Source: Strongylocentrotus purpuratus
Lineage: Eukaryota; Echinodermata; Echinoidea; Camarodonta; Strongylocentrotidae
Direction: 5' to 3'
DNA: 64,000 nucleotides
Assembly (NCBI RefSeq): GCF_000002235.5
Contig: NW_022145599.1
Coordinates: 28,067,104-28,131,103 of the forward strand
Shown: in pieces, positions 27,601-42,600 of the stretch
How the letters are laid out: the number at the start of each line of letters is the position of its first letter
Numbering within the stretch: position 1 is the first letter of the stretch
Notes under the pieces: generated by a model
Told to the model about the DNA's origin: nothing
The model's input: only the letters and a program-made list of their open reading frames with translations
Database searches by the model: none
Made by a program: the position numbers and the translations under genes

Positions 27601-30600
27601 TTAGCTGATTATGGAGAATCGCTGGTTGCGACTTTTTGTTGGTTTTGTGGTGCCGGGTCACAAATACTCTTTTAATGCAAATCCACTTTTTAGGAGTCAT
27701 ATTAGAGATCACTTCCTTTGAGTAGAATCGACTCCAAATTATGGTGAAATCCACTCCAAAAGTAATGGTTGAATGGCACTTTTAAGGATGGATTCTACAG
27801 TTCTGAGTTTGGTTTTTCACTCCAAATGAATTATCCCTAATATGATTCCCCCAAAAGTGGCTCTCCACACCTGTACATAATTTAGACAGTAAAGAAGATG
27901 TCATTGAACATATTCATCTACTATACTCTTCAAAATAGATAATAGAATAATAATGACAGGGTGTATAGATCGGATGATTCTGTATTCATGTAATGCCTAT
28001 CATATTACAGCTCCCATCGCAAGCTTTAATCTGAGTCTTGGCGAAAATGTTACCATCCAGTCCCTTGGATATCCAGTTTACTTACCTATCACCAGACCAT
28101 TGATAAAGACATGGACATTCAGTGCAGTGGATGGGACAAGGCTACGTTTGGATATCATCCATCTGCAGATGGAAAGTGTTGACCATTTTACGCTAGGAAC
28201 TGGTTTTGACATACACAATGCTTCAACGATTTTGTATGAGGTACTGTATGTATAAATTAGTTTTTTCTCATGTGCAACAATCCTTCAAATAGAATTCAGA
28301 TGCACTTCCATCCCTAAGAATAAACTACTCTAAAAGAAAGCAGAAAAATCAGAGAAGCAGTCCGGTGAAAGTTTGAACGAAATCAGACAAAAAATGAGAA
28401 GCCTAGGCTATGTACTTTTTAAAAGTTATAAACACTATACATGTGGGCACTTTAAATTGGCTGAATTGGCAATGTCGTTGTGAAGAAGTGCCAGACAACT
28501 TCCCTATTTGTTCCAACACACAGAATTACTAAAATTGACATTTTAGTTAATTATGACTCAATAATAATAATTATGACTCAGGATGGTCTTTTTCTTTTTA
28601 GATAACATTTAATAACATGCTATACCCATACTCACAATAGGCATTTGGGAGAAAAACATATATTTTTGTACACAACAAATGTGAGAGTTGTCCGTGAATA
28701 TGTCACAATATCCAGCCACCAAATTGCCAATTTGCTATTCATATGGATTCAATGATATCATATTTCAAACTCCCTTAACTTTCTTATATTCTTGATCTAA
28801 TTTAATTTAAACTTTCACCATTCTTTTTCCACTTCCGTACAAATGAAATTATTATAAGAGTTGGTTTGCCCTTTATCACTGACTTGTTGCATTTCCATCC
28901 AAAATACAATGTAAATGTATGCTGCAACTGAGAGTTTATAAGCAATTTTGTGTGTGTGTATAGTCCTGCTTATGTTGATCCATACATGTATGTGCAGTTT
29001 TAGATTCTCCATAAAAGGGGACATGCAAGAATACAATTAATGGTAGAAAATGATTCCGTTATTCTATCTAGACATATCCCAATTTTAACCATTTTGGGCA
29101 TGGAAGATGGAAGAAATACAGATTTTAGAATTGTTTGTCATGTCTCATAATTCATGGAATTTCCCCTTTATGTATTTGATGCCTCCTCAACAAAGATGGC
29201 ATTATGTTTTTGGGGTGTCCGTTCGTATGTCCCGTTCTCGTGATCACGTTATCTCAAGAACCGGTTAATGGATTCTCGCCAAACTTGGGTCATATATGTA
29301 TCTTCTAGAGCCAATGAACTGATTAGATTTCTGGGTCATGAGGTCAAAGGTCATGGGGCTCATTATGTATGCAAAACAAGCTTGTGAATCATCATTAGAA
29401 CCGATGGACGGATTACCATCAAACTCAAGACAAATATGTCTGTGGTACATTCAGTAAGGACGAAATGTCTGAGTATTTTCTCATGTTTATTTCTAGCTAT
29501 CATATGATGTTTACAAGGGAATTGAAGGAAACAGTCTGCTACCTATCATACCACCGGGATCTGAGTTTTGGATCGCATACTTCAGAACTCAAGGGAGTTT
29601 TTTTCACACATCTTCCTTTGCATTTGAAGTTACCGCTGTCCAAGAAACAGAAAGTAAATATATTTTCATCCCTTTATTATTCCCTCTCCATATCTCTCTT
29701 CTCGTTTAGTCTTCTTATTTCTTATTTTTGTTATAATGTGATTTTAACATGATCACAAATACTATCAAAAATGAACCCAAGAGTAAATTGAATGCCGTTT
29801 CTTATTCCCTATAGGATTCAAATTTGGATTATGTAATGTGGCATTGTATGTCACTGTAATTTTTTCACATTTCCAAAGGTAACGGATGAGGCTATTGAAA
29901 TTTGCCTGAGGTTAATTTGTTTGCAATTGTGTTTTAAGGAAGTATGTAACCAATATTTATATATTCATTCTTTCATTCAATGTATTTATTTGTCCAATGT
30001 CATTCAACATGGATATGTGGTTTGTTCACATGTAAAATGAAGGCTCAGACAAGGTTTACAAAGAACAGAAATATGATACAAAACATGGAAAAATTTTGGT
30101 GATGACAAAATAACAGTCATACATAATAATGATTCTCGTTTGGTTATGGTTTCTTTAGTTTACTTTAAATGTCTTCAAGCATATTTAAAAGTAAGAATAA
30201 TTTACCACTAAACACATTGAAAATTAAGCTTTTAAACTGAATTGAAGTACATCAGAATAAATCTGATAGATTGAAAATATGAATACTGATTAATATGTGG
30301 GCCAATGATTACCATGTATAAATGTATAACATTTATAAATCATAAATATAAATGTATATATATATGTGTGTGTGTTTATATGTATACATGTGTGTGTGTG
30401 CGTTGTGAATGTATTCTCCCATTTTCATATTAAACAATTTTATGTGTATTTTTCTTATAAAGCACCTTATTTACCAGTTACAACTGACAAAAAATGCTTG
30501 CAGCAGAGATGAATAATTTAAAATTGTCACAACAGAAAAAGGAATTCAATTGACATGTTTGTTAAAGTAAATGATATTTCGCTAGTAGGGCTTTTACAAG

Positions 30601-33600
30601 TTTTGATACTGCAAAATACAAGTGATTTTGTTTTTATATGCACAAATGATACGCGCAGGTTGTCAAGACAAAAGTCGCAATCTTTAGAGAAGTGTAAAGA
30701 GCCAATGGCAGGAAGAGAGAGAGAGAGAGAGGGATATAAATTTTGCTCCCGAAGAAGATATCAAGAGATAATAAACTAAGATTCATAGAAATTTCACTGG
30801 ACCTAGTACATTGTATTATGGACTTGATATTGTATACATAAGCATACATTTTTCAAATGTTTTATTTATTTACACCAAATTATACATTAGATTGGTCTCA
30901 CGATATCAGAGTACACATAACAAATCTATACAACATTAACATAATAAAGTAGACACATATACAATATATATAATGGATTAAAGGATATTGAGAGAAGATT
31001 CACTTTTCATTTGTATGTGTTAATATACTCTACAGTTCAATGTCCTGCTGGTGAAACAACTTGTGGAGACATCTTCTTTGAATGTCTTGACTCCACCATG
31101 TTCTGTGATGGAGTGAATGACTGCATACATGGGACTGATGAAGAGTGTGGTATGTATGCTCAATCATCAACATTTCAACACTTTTTGGACGGAGTTTTTG
31201 AAAATGCTACACTGGTCAGCCTCTTTTCTTCCAAACTGCAACATTTAGTTTTTATGTTTTTTGGTTGTCTGTACGTCCATAGATTTTGTGGTCATGAGGT
31301 CACAGGTCATGCAAAAATAGCTCGGCATCATGTTATCTCAAGAACCGATTGATGGATTACCGCCAAACTTGGGTCATGTATGTATCTTGCCGAGCTAATG
31401 AATTGATTAGATTTTAGGGTCATGAGGTCAAAGATCAAAAGTCTTCGGGCTCATTATGTATTTAAAAAAAAGCTTGTGATCGCATTATCATGAGAACCAA
31501 TAGACAGATTACCATCAAACTCAAGGCAAGTATATGTATATCTTGCAAAACCAATGAACTGATTAGATTTTAGGGTCGTGGGGCTCATTATGTATGCCTA
31601 TAAATAGCTTGTGAACGCATTATCATTAGAACCAACAGAAGGATTACAATCAAGCTTGAATTTTTAAAATTGCTTCCATTTTGGTTTGTAAAATTGCTCT
31701 ATGGTGGAGGCATCATTTTCGACTGCACGCAGTTCAAGTTCCATCTAGTTTATTTTTAGTGTTGTATCTTGAAATAGAATACATAATCAGAAACTATTCT
31801 GTACATTTGTAGAATATAATTTTGTATAGTAGTGACTTCCAACGTTGCCAATTTTAAGATCTAAATACTTTGTTTCCTTATTTTAAATGATGTCTGATAA
31901 TATGTTGCAACAAGGCAAAAACAGGCAGAGGTTGTACAAAATATTAAACCCTTGTTGCTATTTACTTCCGATCAATTTTTGTGAAAATTGATACCGAATT
32001 ATTCAAATTGATATAAAAACGGTGTGATTCTAAAAAATAAAATTGGGGCATTATAAACAAAATCATGAATTTTAAAACAAATGTTCAAGTCAGTTTAACT
32101 ATACTCTAGTATAATTGGTAATGTAAGTTTGTACTTGAGTCGTGGTGATAAAAATCTTGCAGAGGTAGCTAGAAGTCCCGGGTCCTTTAATAATTAATTG
32201 CACATCGTGGTAATATGGGTCTCTGTCATATGACAATTTTGGACCATATATTTGGCCTATTCTTTGTTTCAAATGATGGTCTAATACAAGAGGTATGTAC
32301 ATGCCATATCTTCAACGTGAGACAAAGTGGATTGCTTCCCAAATGCAAAATCAATTACGTTGTCAATGTATTTCTTAATTTCACGTATTAATACGAAAAA
32401 GATGTAAATTCGATGTATCCAAGAACAAAAACACAAGAAGGAATATATTCAACAAAGGATTTTCTACTCTCCATAAATATTATTTCCCCTGTAAACACCT
32501 ATTAAGAATGAACTTTGGAGTAAATGAAGTACTTATACTTTATTTACTCTTTTTAAAAAAAATCACCCTCTGACAATTGCGCATCATGTTTTAAATTTGT
32601 GACCTTTACAATTCCACATTATGAAATTCAAATATGATTTTTTTTTTAAATGTCATGCAGAAGGTTATCGAAATTGCCTTAAAGCGGATTTCTTGACAGT
32701 GTTTGCTATTGTGCCATTGTGTTTACTGAATGTTAACAATACTATATGATTTCCATTGACTTGATGATTGTTTATATGTCTCATACAGAATGTCCTAGTC
32801 TTTGGGAAGTGCGATGTGGTCCATATAGAGCATGTGTCAACCGCAATAACTTCTGCACCAGTTACCATTCCTGTGAAACAGACTGCAGTGAGTTGCCTAT
32901 GTTTTCAACATTATACAAATATATAAGAATGGAATAATATATACTCTAGTTTGCAATATTAAAGGCTAATTCCTGTCGAGAATAAGAGTTTTTCAGCAGC
33001 TTATCAATAATCAATAAGTAAAACAAAACATGAATCGATCACGCCATAACTTTCAACGGTTGCTTCAAAATAGTTTTTTTTTTGTGTGTTGGATATTCTT
33101 AATGGAAATTATTAAATTTGCAGCACAAAATCCAGATTGACCATGTGACTGTGTGACGTAGCATCCTCACATTGTGCTGCTCGAGCCGCTAATGCAGTTT
33201 TGTACAGCCCAGACATCTTAGGCCGTATATACCCGCTCTCTGCCAGCAAAATATAGAAAATCATTCAAAATACTTCTTAGCATCATTTCTCAAAATCAAA
33301 AGTGTTTTTAGGCATCTGAAATGTTTGTCTCTCTAATGGGCTAAGCTAAATACCTGACAGGAATACTTCTTTAAAGAATGTTATATCTTAGATCCACAAA
33401 TCAAGAGATATCAGATATTATCTGTACTCTAAATACCATGATAGTATTCCATTACCCATCTATCTCCACAAATTTCAATGGTTATCGGTCTTTGGTTTCT
33501 TGTTCAAACAATCTTGTGATTTGTTTGATTGTTTGTTTATGTTGTTGCTGCCAGCCTACTAAGGTCGATCTTCTTCCCCTTTCTCAAATTCCTGAAAAGC

Positions 33601-36600
33601 GCTATATAAGAACTAGCTATTATTATTATTATTATTATTATATGGATGATAACACAAAAATTATCAAAGAGAAGTTTTATGTTTTTCATGCTTTTATTTA
33701 GCACACAATTTTTTTACAAATACCAGCTACGGCAATCCTTTCTCAAGTGATTATGACAAAAATTGAGAATAATAATCTTTCGCATTTTTAAGACAATGCA
33801 GAAATATTTTATAAGTAAGTTACCAGACACATTTCCTTGGAACACTTTACAGCACAGAACAACGGGAGCAGTACATGTGCATACACCGCTCCTGTTCTCT
33901 CTCTCTCTCTACTTCCTTCTCTATTTATATAGAGTGGAATGCATTCAATTGCAGGTTTTCTTTCTGTCTTAAGGGTCGTTCAGACATGAGGCAGTAAACA
34001 GCCCCTATATTTTTAATGTGTATTATTAATGAATGGTAACTGCATACCGGTACATTAAAGGTCCTGCATGTATTCACTAAGCCCTGTGTTGTGATACATA
34101 TGATACTTTGTGTCATATAAAAAAACTCTGCGGTTTTGCGCCATCATATCTGACAAGGCCTTGATTGATATTGTTAATCTTTCTCAAATGCAGCATTTGC
34201 TTGCAACAATGGGCGGTTCATTCACCAAGGATTTGTGTGTGACGGATTCAATGACTGTGGAGATTTTACAGATGAGCGACAAGACTGTGGTAATTATAAA
34301 TTAGTTAACATCATTGCTGCTCATAAGTGGTTTAGTCATTTAATGGAGCTTAATCAATTTAATCGATTCTCGATAATTATACACTCTTAGGTTAAAAAAA
34401 AATGATAACTCAGGAAAGTGATTATGATTTGGATTTTGACTCTACTCGATTTTGATTTCTTTTTTTTCTTTTTTTTTTCTTTTTTTTTTTGAAGGGGGTT
34501 AATTTTGATTTCATTTAAAGGTCTTAAATCAGAAAAGTGAGAATGATTTAGATTTCAGCTATTTTTATTCCTTTTTTTTTCTTCAATGGGGTTATTTTAA
34601 AGAAAAAGGGTGTGTATTGGGTTTATTGTGATTAGCTGTCAAACAGAAAGTATATCAAGCTTTCATATTAAATATTTTTTGGAGCAAATTAGATTATACC
34701 AACATTATTTAACATGAAACAATTATCTTCATATTTCAGAATGTGCAGCCCATCAGTATGATTGTGGTGAGAAATGCATTTACAAAAACAGCGTTTGCGA
34801 TAGCTTCGTAGACTGTGCTGATGGAAGTGATGAAAAGAACTGTTGTAAGTGAAACTCACCTTTCAAAGATTATGTATAGAAGGATAAATCATTTTGAAAT
34901 GAAGGATTAATTGGGATTGAAACCTGTTATTGTGCCCACTACGCAAAAGCATTATCACAGATAATATAGGGACACCCGCAATTATATCAGTATGCATGAT
35001 CATTCGAGCAGCATCTTGTTCATTATGCAAGATCGGCAGCAGAGTCAATAAGGTTACAAATAAAAATAGAAGATGCTGTTCTGCGATGAAAGATTTGAAA
35101 ACAGACTTGACACAAAATAAAAGAATCAGTTGACTATATAATGGAGTATATATATATATATAGTTATCCAATACATAAATACACTGTTATCCATGAAGTT
35201 GAAGAATTTTTTTTTTATAACCACTGTTCATGAAATAATTGTGACAATATGGTTCATTCTTGATAGATGAAGTATCATATCTTCTCAGAACTTTATTGAT
35301 CAATCTCTTAATCTCTTTAGATTCATTGATAAAGTTCTGAGAAGATGTAGTCTTTATCAAGAATAAATCATATTCTCACAATCACTTTAAAGGTACTATA
35401 TCCCTTTTCCAGCCAACCTCAAATTCTGTAGAACTTTGCAGGAATTTTGAATATGTCATGTATGTCCTATCTTTGAAATTAAAACGTTAGCAGTGTCCTC
35501 GTATTCAAATTATGCAAGGAAACCTGTTTACTTTCTAGACTTCACTGTCAGACACTATTGAGTGACTGACTGGCTTTTTTACTTCTCTGGTAATAACAAA
35601 CATAAAATGAGCTGTAAAGGGTACATGAGCATTTGTCTACATCAATAACCCACTTCTTGTGATGGCCAAAATTAAACTGATTGAATCTTGCGCAGCATAA
35701 AACGTATTACTTATTGGCTCCATAGCTCCTAAGTTGATTTGACAACGAATAGTCGTTATTTTCCCACTTGAAGACTTTTTCAAGCCCCACTTTCTTTAGG
35801 GAAGTTCTAAATTAGTATTATCTTTCAAATGCCGTTGGAATTTAACCTTTTGATTTTTTTTGGCCTGCAAATGGGACATAGTACGAAAAAAGGTAAAAAA
35901 TTGGCAGCAGTGTGTATACGCTATTATTACCAATTACAATTTATTTCGTCAGAAAAAAATCAATTGAAACTGGTAATAGTGAATTGAAACTCTCAAGGAT
36001 CTTTCTTTCAACTGTTTTAATATATACTATATATTACTATATATACTGTGTATACATATTTGTGTGTATATCTGTATAGTGGTGTGTGTGTGTGTTTAGT
36101 ACCAAATGGGCGCTATTCTATGATGTGTTTTCAATCACACATGACCATGAAGACCATGGAGGTTAAGGACAACTATTTGTTTGAAATCCATAAAAAAAGT
36201 TTCAGATTAATGGGAGTATTCAGTCTTGACAAGTGGCATGTATTTTTAAAAAGTACATTTGAATGATAGAGTAGGCTATAAGTATCGCATACATGTATTC
36301 AAATTGTGTGTGAAACTGAAGACTGGCACAAAGTAAAGATTTGAGACATTTAACTTTCTTCCACATTTTCTGGTGTGTCCCTTACAGCATGGAACTATAT
36401 TCTTGTATATTTCTTTTCTTCAGCATGCCAAAGCTTTCAGTTTGAGTGTGCCAGTGGAGAATGTGTTAATTTCTGGCAACTTGGGGATGGAGCATCTCAG
36501 TGTAGTGACGGCTCCGATGAAATTACCGAAAACAGTCAATGTAAGTCTCTTTTCTTCAAGAGAATGATGTACATGTAGGTACAATGTTCATTTTAATCTG

Positions 36601-39600
36601 TAGAACTCAATTTAGATTACAGACACTTATCAAGTCAACATAAGTTTTGTTAGGTTTAGATCCACTTTTTTTTTTTATATACGTAATAAGTCTCAATTAT
36701 TTTCCATATATCAGCTTGAATGCAAAACGAAATTCTGTAGCAATTAACCTAATTTGTTTACTTTGATGTGTGAATACAGTTTGTAGATTTTTACAAAAAG
36801 ATAAATACAAATCTGCATTTTAAAATGACGTGCTGAAATTGTATTGTGTAAAATTAGTATAACAATGAATGCATAATTTGTTTAGTTATGAACATGTCCA
36901 GTTTATAAGATGCCACAGAGAATGATAAAGAGTAGCCAGCTCTTCAGCTGGATGCTTTTTTTCTTCCCTGATCTATTTGGTTAAATTCAGGTAAAACATT
37001 TAATGGTCGTCATAATAGCTTGCACTTTTGAAATACTGTTCCCCTTTGCTGCAATAAACTGCCAGGGCAAGATACACTGACAAACTATCTAAGTAAGTTA
37101 GTACTGTACATGCTTTGGTCTGTGCAGATACTTTTTCACAACCCCACTTGCCATTCATTCACATGTAGAATATAAAAATCCTGTATTAAACCACGTCATA
37201 TGTGAAGGAGACTCGATGGTATTTGTCTAATTTATATGTTTTATTTGTCTTATATGCATAGACTGTCCTGGCAATTACTTCCAGTGTCATAACTTCGGCA
37301 ACTGTCTAGCCCGCAGTGACGTCTGTGATGACCAGCAAGACTGTAATGATGGAAGTGATGAATGGTTTTGCTCTAGTGACCCACCAGGTACGTTAGTGTT
37401 TCATTGCCCATTGCACAAAGTGCATCATTTCCATTGCATTATTACCTCCATAAGTTGGGCCTGGAAAGGCAATCAGCCAGTACGCTGTTTTTTATGCCTC
37501 CGCCACGAAGTAGCCGAAGGCATTATGTTTTTGGGTTGTCCGTACGTCCGTCTGTCTGTACCTCCTGTTCTCGTGATTGCCTGATCTCAAGAACCTATTG
37601 TTGGATTTTTGCCAAACTTCGGTCATGTACATGTATATACCTTGCAGAGCCAATGAACTGATTAGATTTTGGGGTCATGAGGTGAAAAGGTCAAAGTCAT
37701 GGGACTCATTATGTATCATTATTATTATATTATCATTAGAACAACTCAGAACATGTACGAATCTTGCAGAGCCAATGAATTACTGACTAGATTTTAGGAT
37801 CATGAGGTCAAAGATCAAAGGGTCATACATATGTTTATGAAAAATAGTTTGTAATCACGATATTCTGATAACCTGTTCTCATGGATCACAATCAAACTTG
37901 AATTTTCGAAATTGCTCTGGTTTTGGTTTGTAAAATTGCCGCTTCATTTTTGACTGCATGCAGTCGTAGATCCATTTAGTTTTGAAAGCATTGTTTGCCC
38001 TTTTCACCTTGCAATCACGTTTTTGACAATGTCACCCTCACGATATCACGATATCCCCCGCCAGTCAAATGACGCCTCCTGTGCAATGGGATTATGTTTA
38101 GAATAGTAGATTATATGATGTAACGCTAAAGTTAGAGGCTCTTGGTGCATTTTATATGATGCTCCTAAGCTCCCAATCAAACAGGAGATGCATTAGGTCC
38201 AGCTTTGTATGACAGGAGTTTTCATAAGCAGCATATATATATGGTAACAGGTTCACAAAGACTTTCAAGAAATCAACTCAAGGGCAATGATAATATCCCA
38301 TTGTCTTGCCCTCAGAAATCATTTTCGGATTATGTTGTATGTTGTATTTTCATGTTACTTTAAGTACATCGATCTCTTAAGATGACACAAAAGGCTATTA
38401 GCCTGTCTGTAGCTACTATTTGCACATGGGCAGATACAGCTAGGTCATTTGTACAGATCTGTAATACCCACTGAGATAAATACAGGATATATGTTCATGA
38501 AGTTACGTAATCATTCATTTATGCACCTAAGGTACACTGTATGATACACAGGTCGAATTATTCTTTTCAAGAGGGCAAACAGAAGTTATTCATGAAGAAC
38601 TTTGGCAGTGGATATTCTATTAATAAATAAATTGATATTTCTCCATATTTAAAAGATCTGGGATATTTTTACCATCTGCTATCAATAAACTGGTCTATTG
38701 AAATTGCCTGAGGTTGATTTTCTTAAGTCTTTACAACTATGTTTAGTATTGATGATGCGGATCATATTCTAATACTGCCACCACTACACTACAACTACAA
38801 TATATGCCATCAACTAGGCCCTCATAATAGTCATGTCATCAATTCTATCATTTCACTATTTCTCTCTTTTGGTGCAAGCCAGTCAAGTTTTTATTTTAGG
38901 CTTACATCACATTATGTATTATACATTAACTCTTATCCTGCCATAATGAATACAGCCTAATGCCACAGGGCTAATCCCCATTGTGCCAAGCCTCAAATCC
39001 CCCCTGTGCCAAGTTCATTTTGAGACAATCTGATTAACGCGATAGCCTGTGCGAAGCACTAGGCACAGTACAATGAGCATGAACAATAACTGCTATTACG
39101 AATGCGAGCAATCATGCATAAAGCACCGAAGCAATGGGTTGCTCGCAGGAATTAAGCAGCCACTCAATACGTGCTCGCGTGTACAAAGCACTATAACGGT
39201 AGCTAGCGTGCAGGTGGCCTTTAATATGGCAGGATATGAGTTAAAGTGTATTTGCACTTTGTTGTTGTTGTTGCTTGACAAGACATTTTTATGTTTTTCA
39301 AAAGGATTATCAGCAAATTCAATTTGGATAATGAATAATACATCCTGTACAAAATAAGTACATTTATTGTCTTATTCATGTTAAACATTTGGACATGTGT
39401 AATAATGACTAAGTATGTACATTTCATTTTGTGTATCGCTATCATGAATGTCTTTAAATCTTTCACAATTGGGCCACTGGCTGTAACAAAATAAAAAAAG
39501 ATAATAAAACCTTCCTCTAAATTCAATTCAATATCCAGGAAATGATGATATTGACATTGAGCATTCTTTCACAGTATTTAGCAATAATTTAATTAATTTA

Positions 39601-42600
39601 AAAATATTTTTTTTTTAAACTGCCATATATTTTTATTATGTTTTCTCCAGATTTCCAGCTATTATACCAATTTCAATGTACACAATGCCCTATCAATCCT
39701 TAAGTGACAAACAATATGATTCAAGAAGGGAAAAGCAATAAATGCAGACGGAAACAGCAATTAAATTGTGAAATGATACACAGTATGAGCCTCATTGGGT
39801 CATTAAAAAACATGAGGAAGATACATATCAATTTATGTATTTTATTGTATTTCATCACAGATGAAGTAGTCCTTAACACAGGAGAGTGTTTCAACCTGAC
39901 ATCACCTTTATATCCAAACGACTACTCTAACAGACTAAACTATATCTGGACTATAACTGGAGCAGTTGGAGACTCTGGTATACGCATGAAATTCGATGTC
40001 TTCTCTTTAGAATCCGGCTATGATTTCTTGGAAATCGGGGTTGGTACTTTTGATGGACATTACCTGTACCGATTCACCGGGACATACTCTATTGAAAATC
40101 AGGGCGTTGCGGAGTCTTCTTAAGTGCCTCTAAAACACTTTCAGACACTTTCCAAGAACCAGAGTCAGATGGTCGGAAGAAGCGATCAGTTACTTCTGAT
40201 TTCTGCAGTGCCTCCACATCTTACTACGATTACGGAAGTTTCCCCTATGTTATCCATCTAAACAGTACAAAGATCTGGCTACAAATGACAACAGATTCAA
40301 GTGTTGTCTATGAAGGCTTTGTCTTGCAGCTTATCTCTACAAGATTTGAAAGTAAGTCTGTCAATCAATTATAGAGACCTTCATCATGCTGTATATGTGT
40401 ATATATATATACAAAAATGCAAGAAATACATGTAATTGTTTTACAATTTCTTCCTGGACAGAGCATTGTTTTTTTTTTTTATTTGTGTATATTCCTGTAC
40501 TCCAAGTAGAACTCTAGCTTTCCTTTTTTCAATATATACATATGTATATATATATATATATATATGTACATATATAAATATATAAATGTGTGTTTGTGTG
40601 TGAGGGTATGATTAAGGTCACAGAATGAAGAATTGAGTTTAGAAGCAATCATCCTCTGCCCTCCTTCAGCTTTTATTTTGCAGATCAAGTTGTTTTGCTT
40701 TATATTGCTGTGTGTTTTTCATTAGCAAAATAAAAAGCTGATGAAGCCATGTGGCTGATAGCTTATCATCTGCTTTATCCTGCTTTATATATTATATGAA
40801 TACATGTATATACATGTACATGTAGTATACATGTACATGTAGTATACATGTACATATGTATGAATTAAATATGTGATTTAAATAGGCAAATTAACAAAAA
40901 TCTCAAATAACTAGACAAATGAATGTTCATAATAAAATCGAAAGATACAATAATTTGAATTGTACATGCTCTGAGCCCAGTTATTCTCAGTAAAACCATG
41001 TTGATATTTGTTTAGGCAGAATGATTAAAAATATGATGCTCATTAGAGAGGTATACATTCACACACTATATTGCCCAAAGGGCTTTCTCAAGTTAATTAT
41101 TTTAATAAGGATAAATATATTTATATAGTATAGAAGTGGTTCTTAACAATTATGCTGATAAATCTGAAATCATTAGAACTATATCATATTTAAATTTCAA
41201 TATGGGTGTTGCTTTCAGAATTCTCCTGTATTTCTGTCACATTTTATAGAAAACTGGGCCCTGTTCTATAAATCTTGATATCAATAACAAATGCTAAATT
41301 TCTATGACAAATTAGCTCTCGGCCAATCAAATGCCACAGTTTCAGTAGCTTATAAGAATTATTTTAACTCGTTATTGATAACAAGTTTTATGAGACGCTT
41401 TTGGAAATTAAATTAACCAAAATATTATTACTATTTTTTTTCTCATTTTTTTCTTCATGGATATTGCTATTGGAATGTTTCAGAGGGAGTGAAGTATTTT
41501 AGGAGGGCAATGCATGGTTCTAAAGTACTTTGTAATTTGGATAATAGTCTTTGATTGTGGAAAATATTTCAGAATACGGCACTAATGACCTTTGACAAAA
41601 CATTGATCTACATTTGCCACACTCAACCCAGGTGATGTTAATGGGTACTTGGCAGGAATTAATTCTTTGAAATGCTAGAGCGCCGTAATGGCATCACAGC
41701 TAAAAAACCTCCAAGTTTGTAAGCGCTTGGTGATTGTAATAAGCGCTATATAAAAACTTAGTATTATTATTATGTCCCACAGAAAATGTTAGTACTATTA
41801 TACAAAGCGTTAATCTAGCCACATATTTTTTATGGAATTGAAGTATGGGGAACCACAAACAAAACCAAATTTGAATTGTATTTTCCTTACCCAGAAAATG
41901 GCGATGAGAATGATTCCCTTCAGCCCGAGAGGTACCCATTCGGAACCCCTGTTCCGAAAGATTTTATTTATTTTTAAATGTACAACCTTCATTTCCTGTC
42001 TGTCTCAACCTACATCTATGACTTATTAAATGGTAATCTTCCTCGCTCCTTAAGTGAATACTGTCAGGTAATAGAGCACAGATATGGCACAAGGGGCAAA
42101 GAACATGGACAACTATATCTGCCTAAATGCAAAACCACACAAGGTCAATTTTCAATATCATTTATGGGCGTGAAAATATGGAATAGTATATGATATGATT
42201 TAAGAGCAATATGATCTAAAAATGCTTTTTGGAAGGGGTTAATGAAACATCTAAATACTTTGAGTTTAACAAAAGTTGAGACTTCCTAAAATGGCAATAA
42301 AGAAATCTCAGATTAGAGAATTTCTAAAAAGATCGTCACATTAGATAACGATGTATTTTTCATTTATTTTTTGTTCTGATACGGAATTCGACATACATTT
42401 GACTTACATGTATATATTAAGTAAGGAATATTTCAAAATGACTATTCTATTTCCTTGTTTACTTTCATTATATATATAGTTTATGTTACATGTATAAATA
42501 TATGTAATATAGTATATTAAAAACTAGTTTTAAAATTCTTGCAAAAGACAGGGAACCAGACTCGACTAGCACTTGTGCTAACTTCTGGTACCCCCTTTAA

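Larger units (their letters stand above)
21752..27662 (-). mobile_element. 5.9-kb inverted-repeat DNA transposon carrying a DUF7869-like gene
   Basis: The left end TGTGACCCGGCACCACAAAA at 21752 is repeated inverted at the right end, 27643-27662; the match continues for about 35 bases with two mismatches. Possible duplicated flanking bases (AAAT or AA) are ambiguous. Inside is one spliced - strand gene, a 40-bp minisatellite and a GC-rich promoter-like stretch. The ends and gene together suggest an autonomous element inserted into the host intron in antisense orientation. A relic of the same end sequence occurs near 6779 and 15039. The class of transposon is not recognised. Confidence 0.7.
34845..36423. 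other. Intron with long hairpin and MITE family B copy 1
   Basis: A foldback at 35236-35390 pairs CTTCTCAGAACTTTAT with its inverse. MITE B occupies 35385-35884. (TA)n runs occur at 35148-35162 and 36020-36050, and (TG)n at 36083-36096. No exon was seen. Confidence 0.6.

Noticed and set aside
40096..40208. RKKR motif considered as a functional furin site in the protein
   Set aside because: The segment is most simply an intron, because removing it restores both reading frame and CUB length; kept only as an alternative in the finding.
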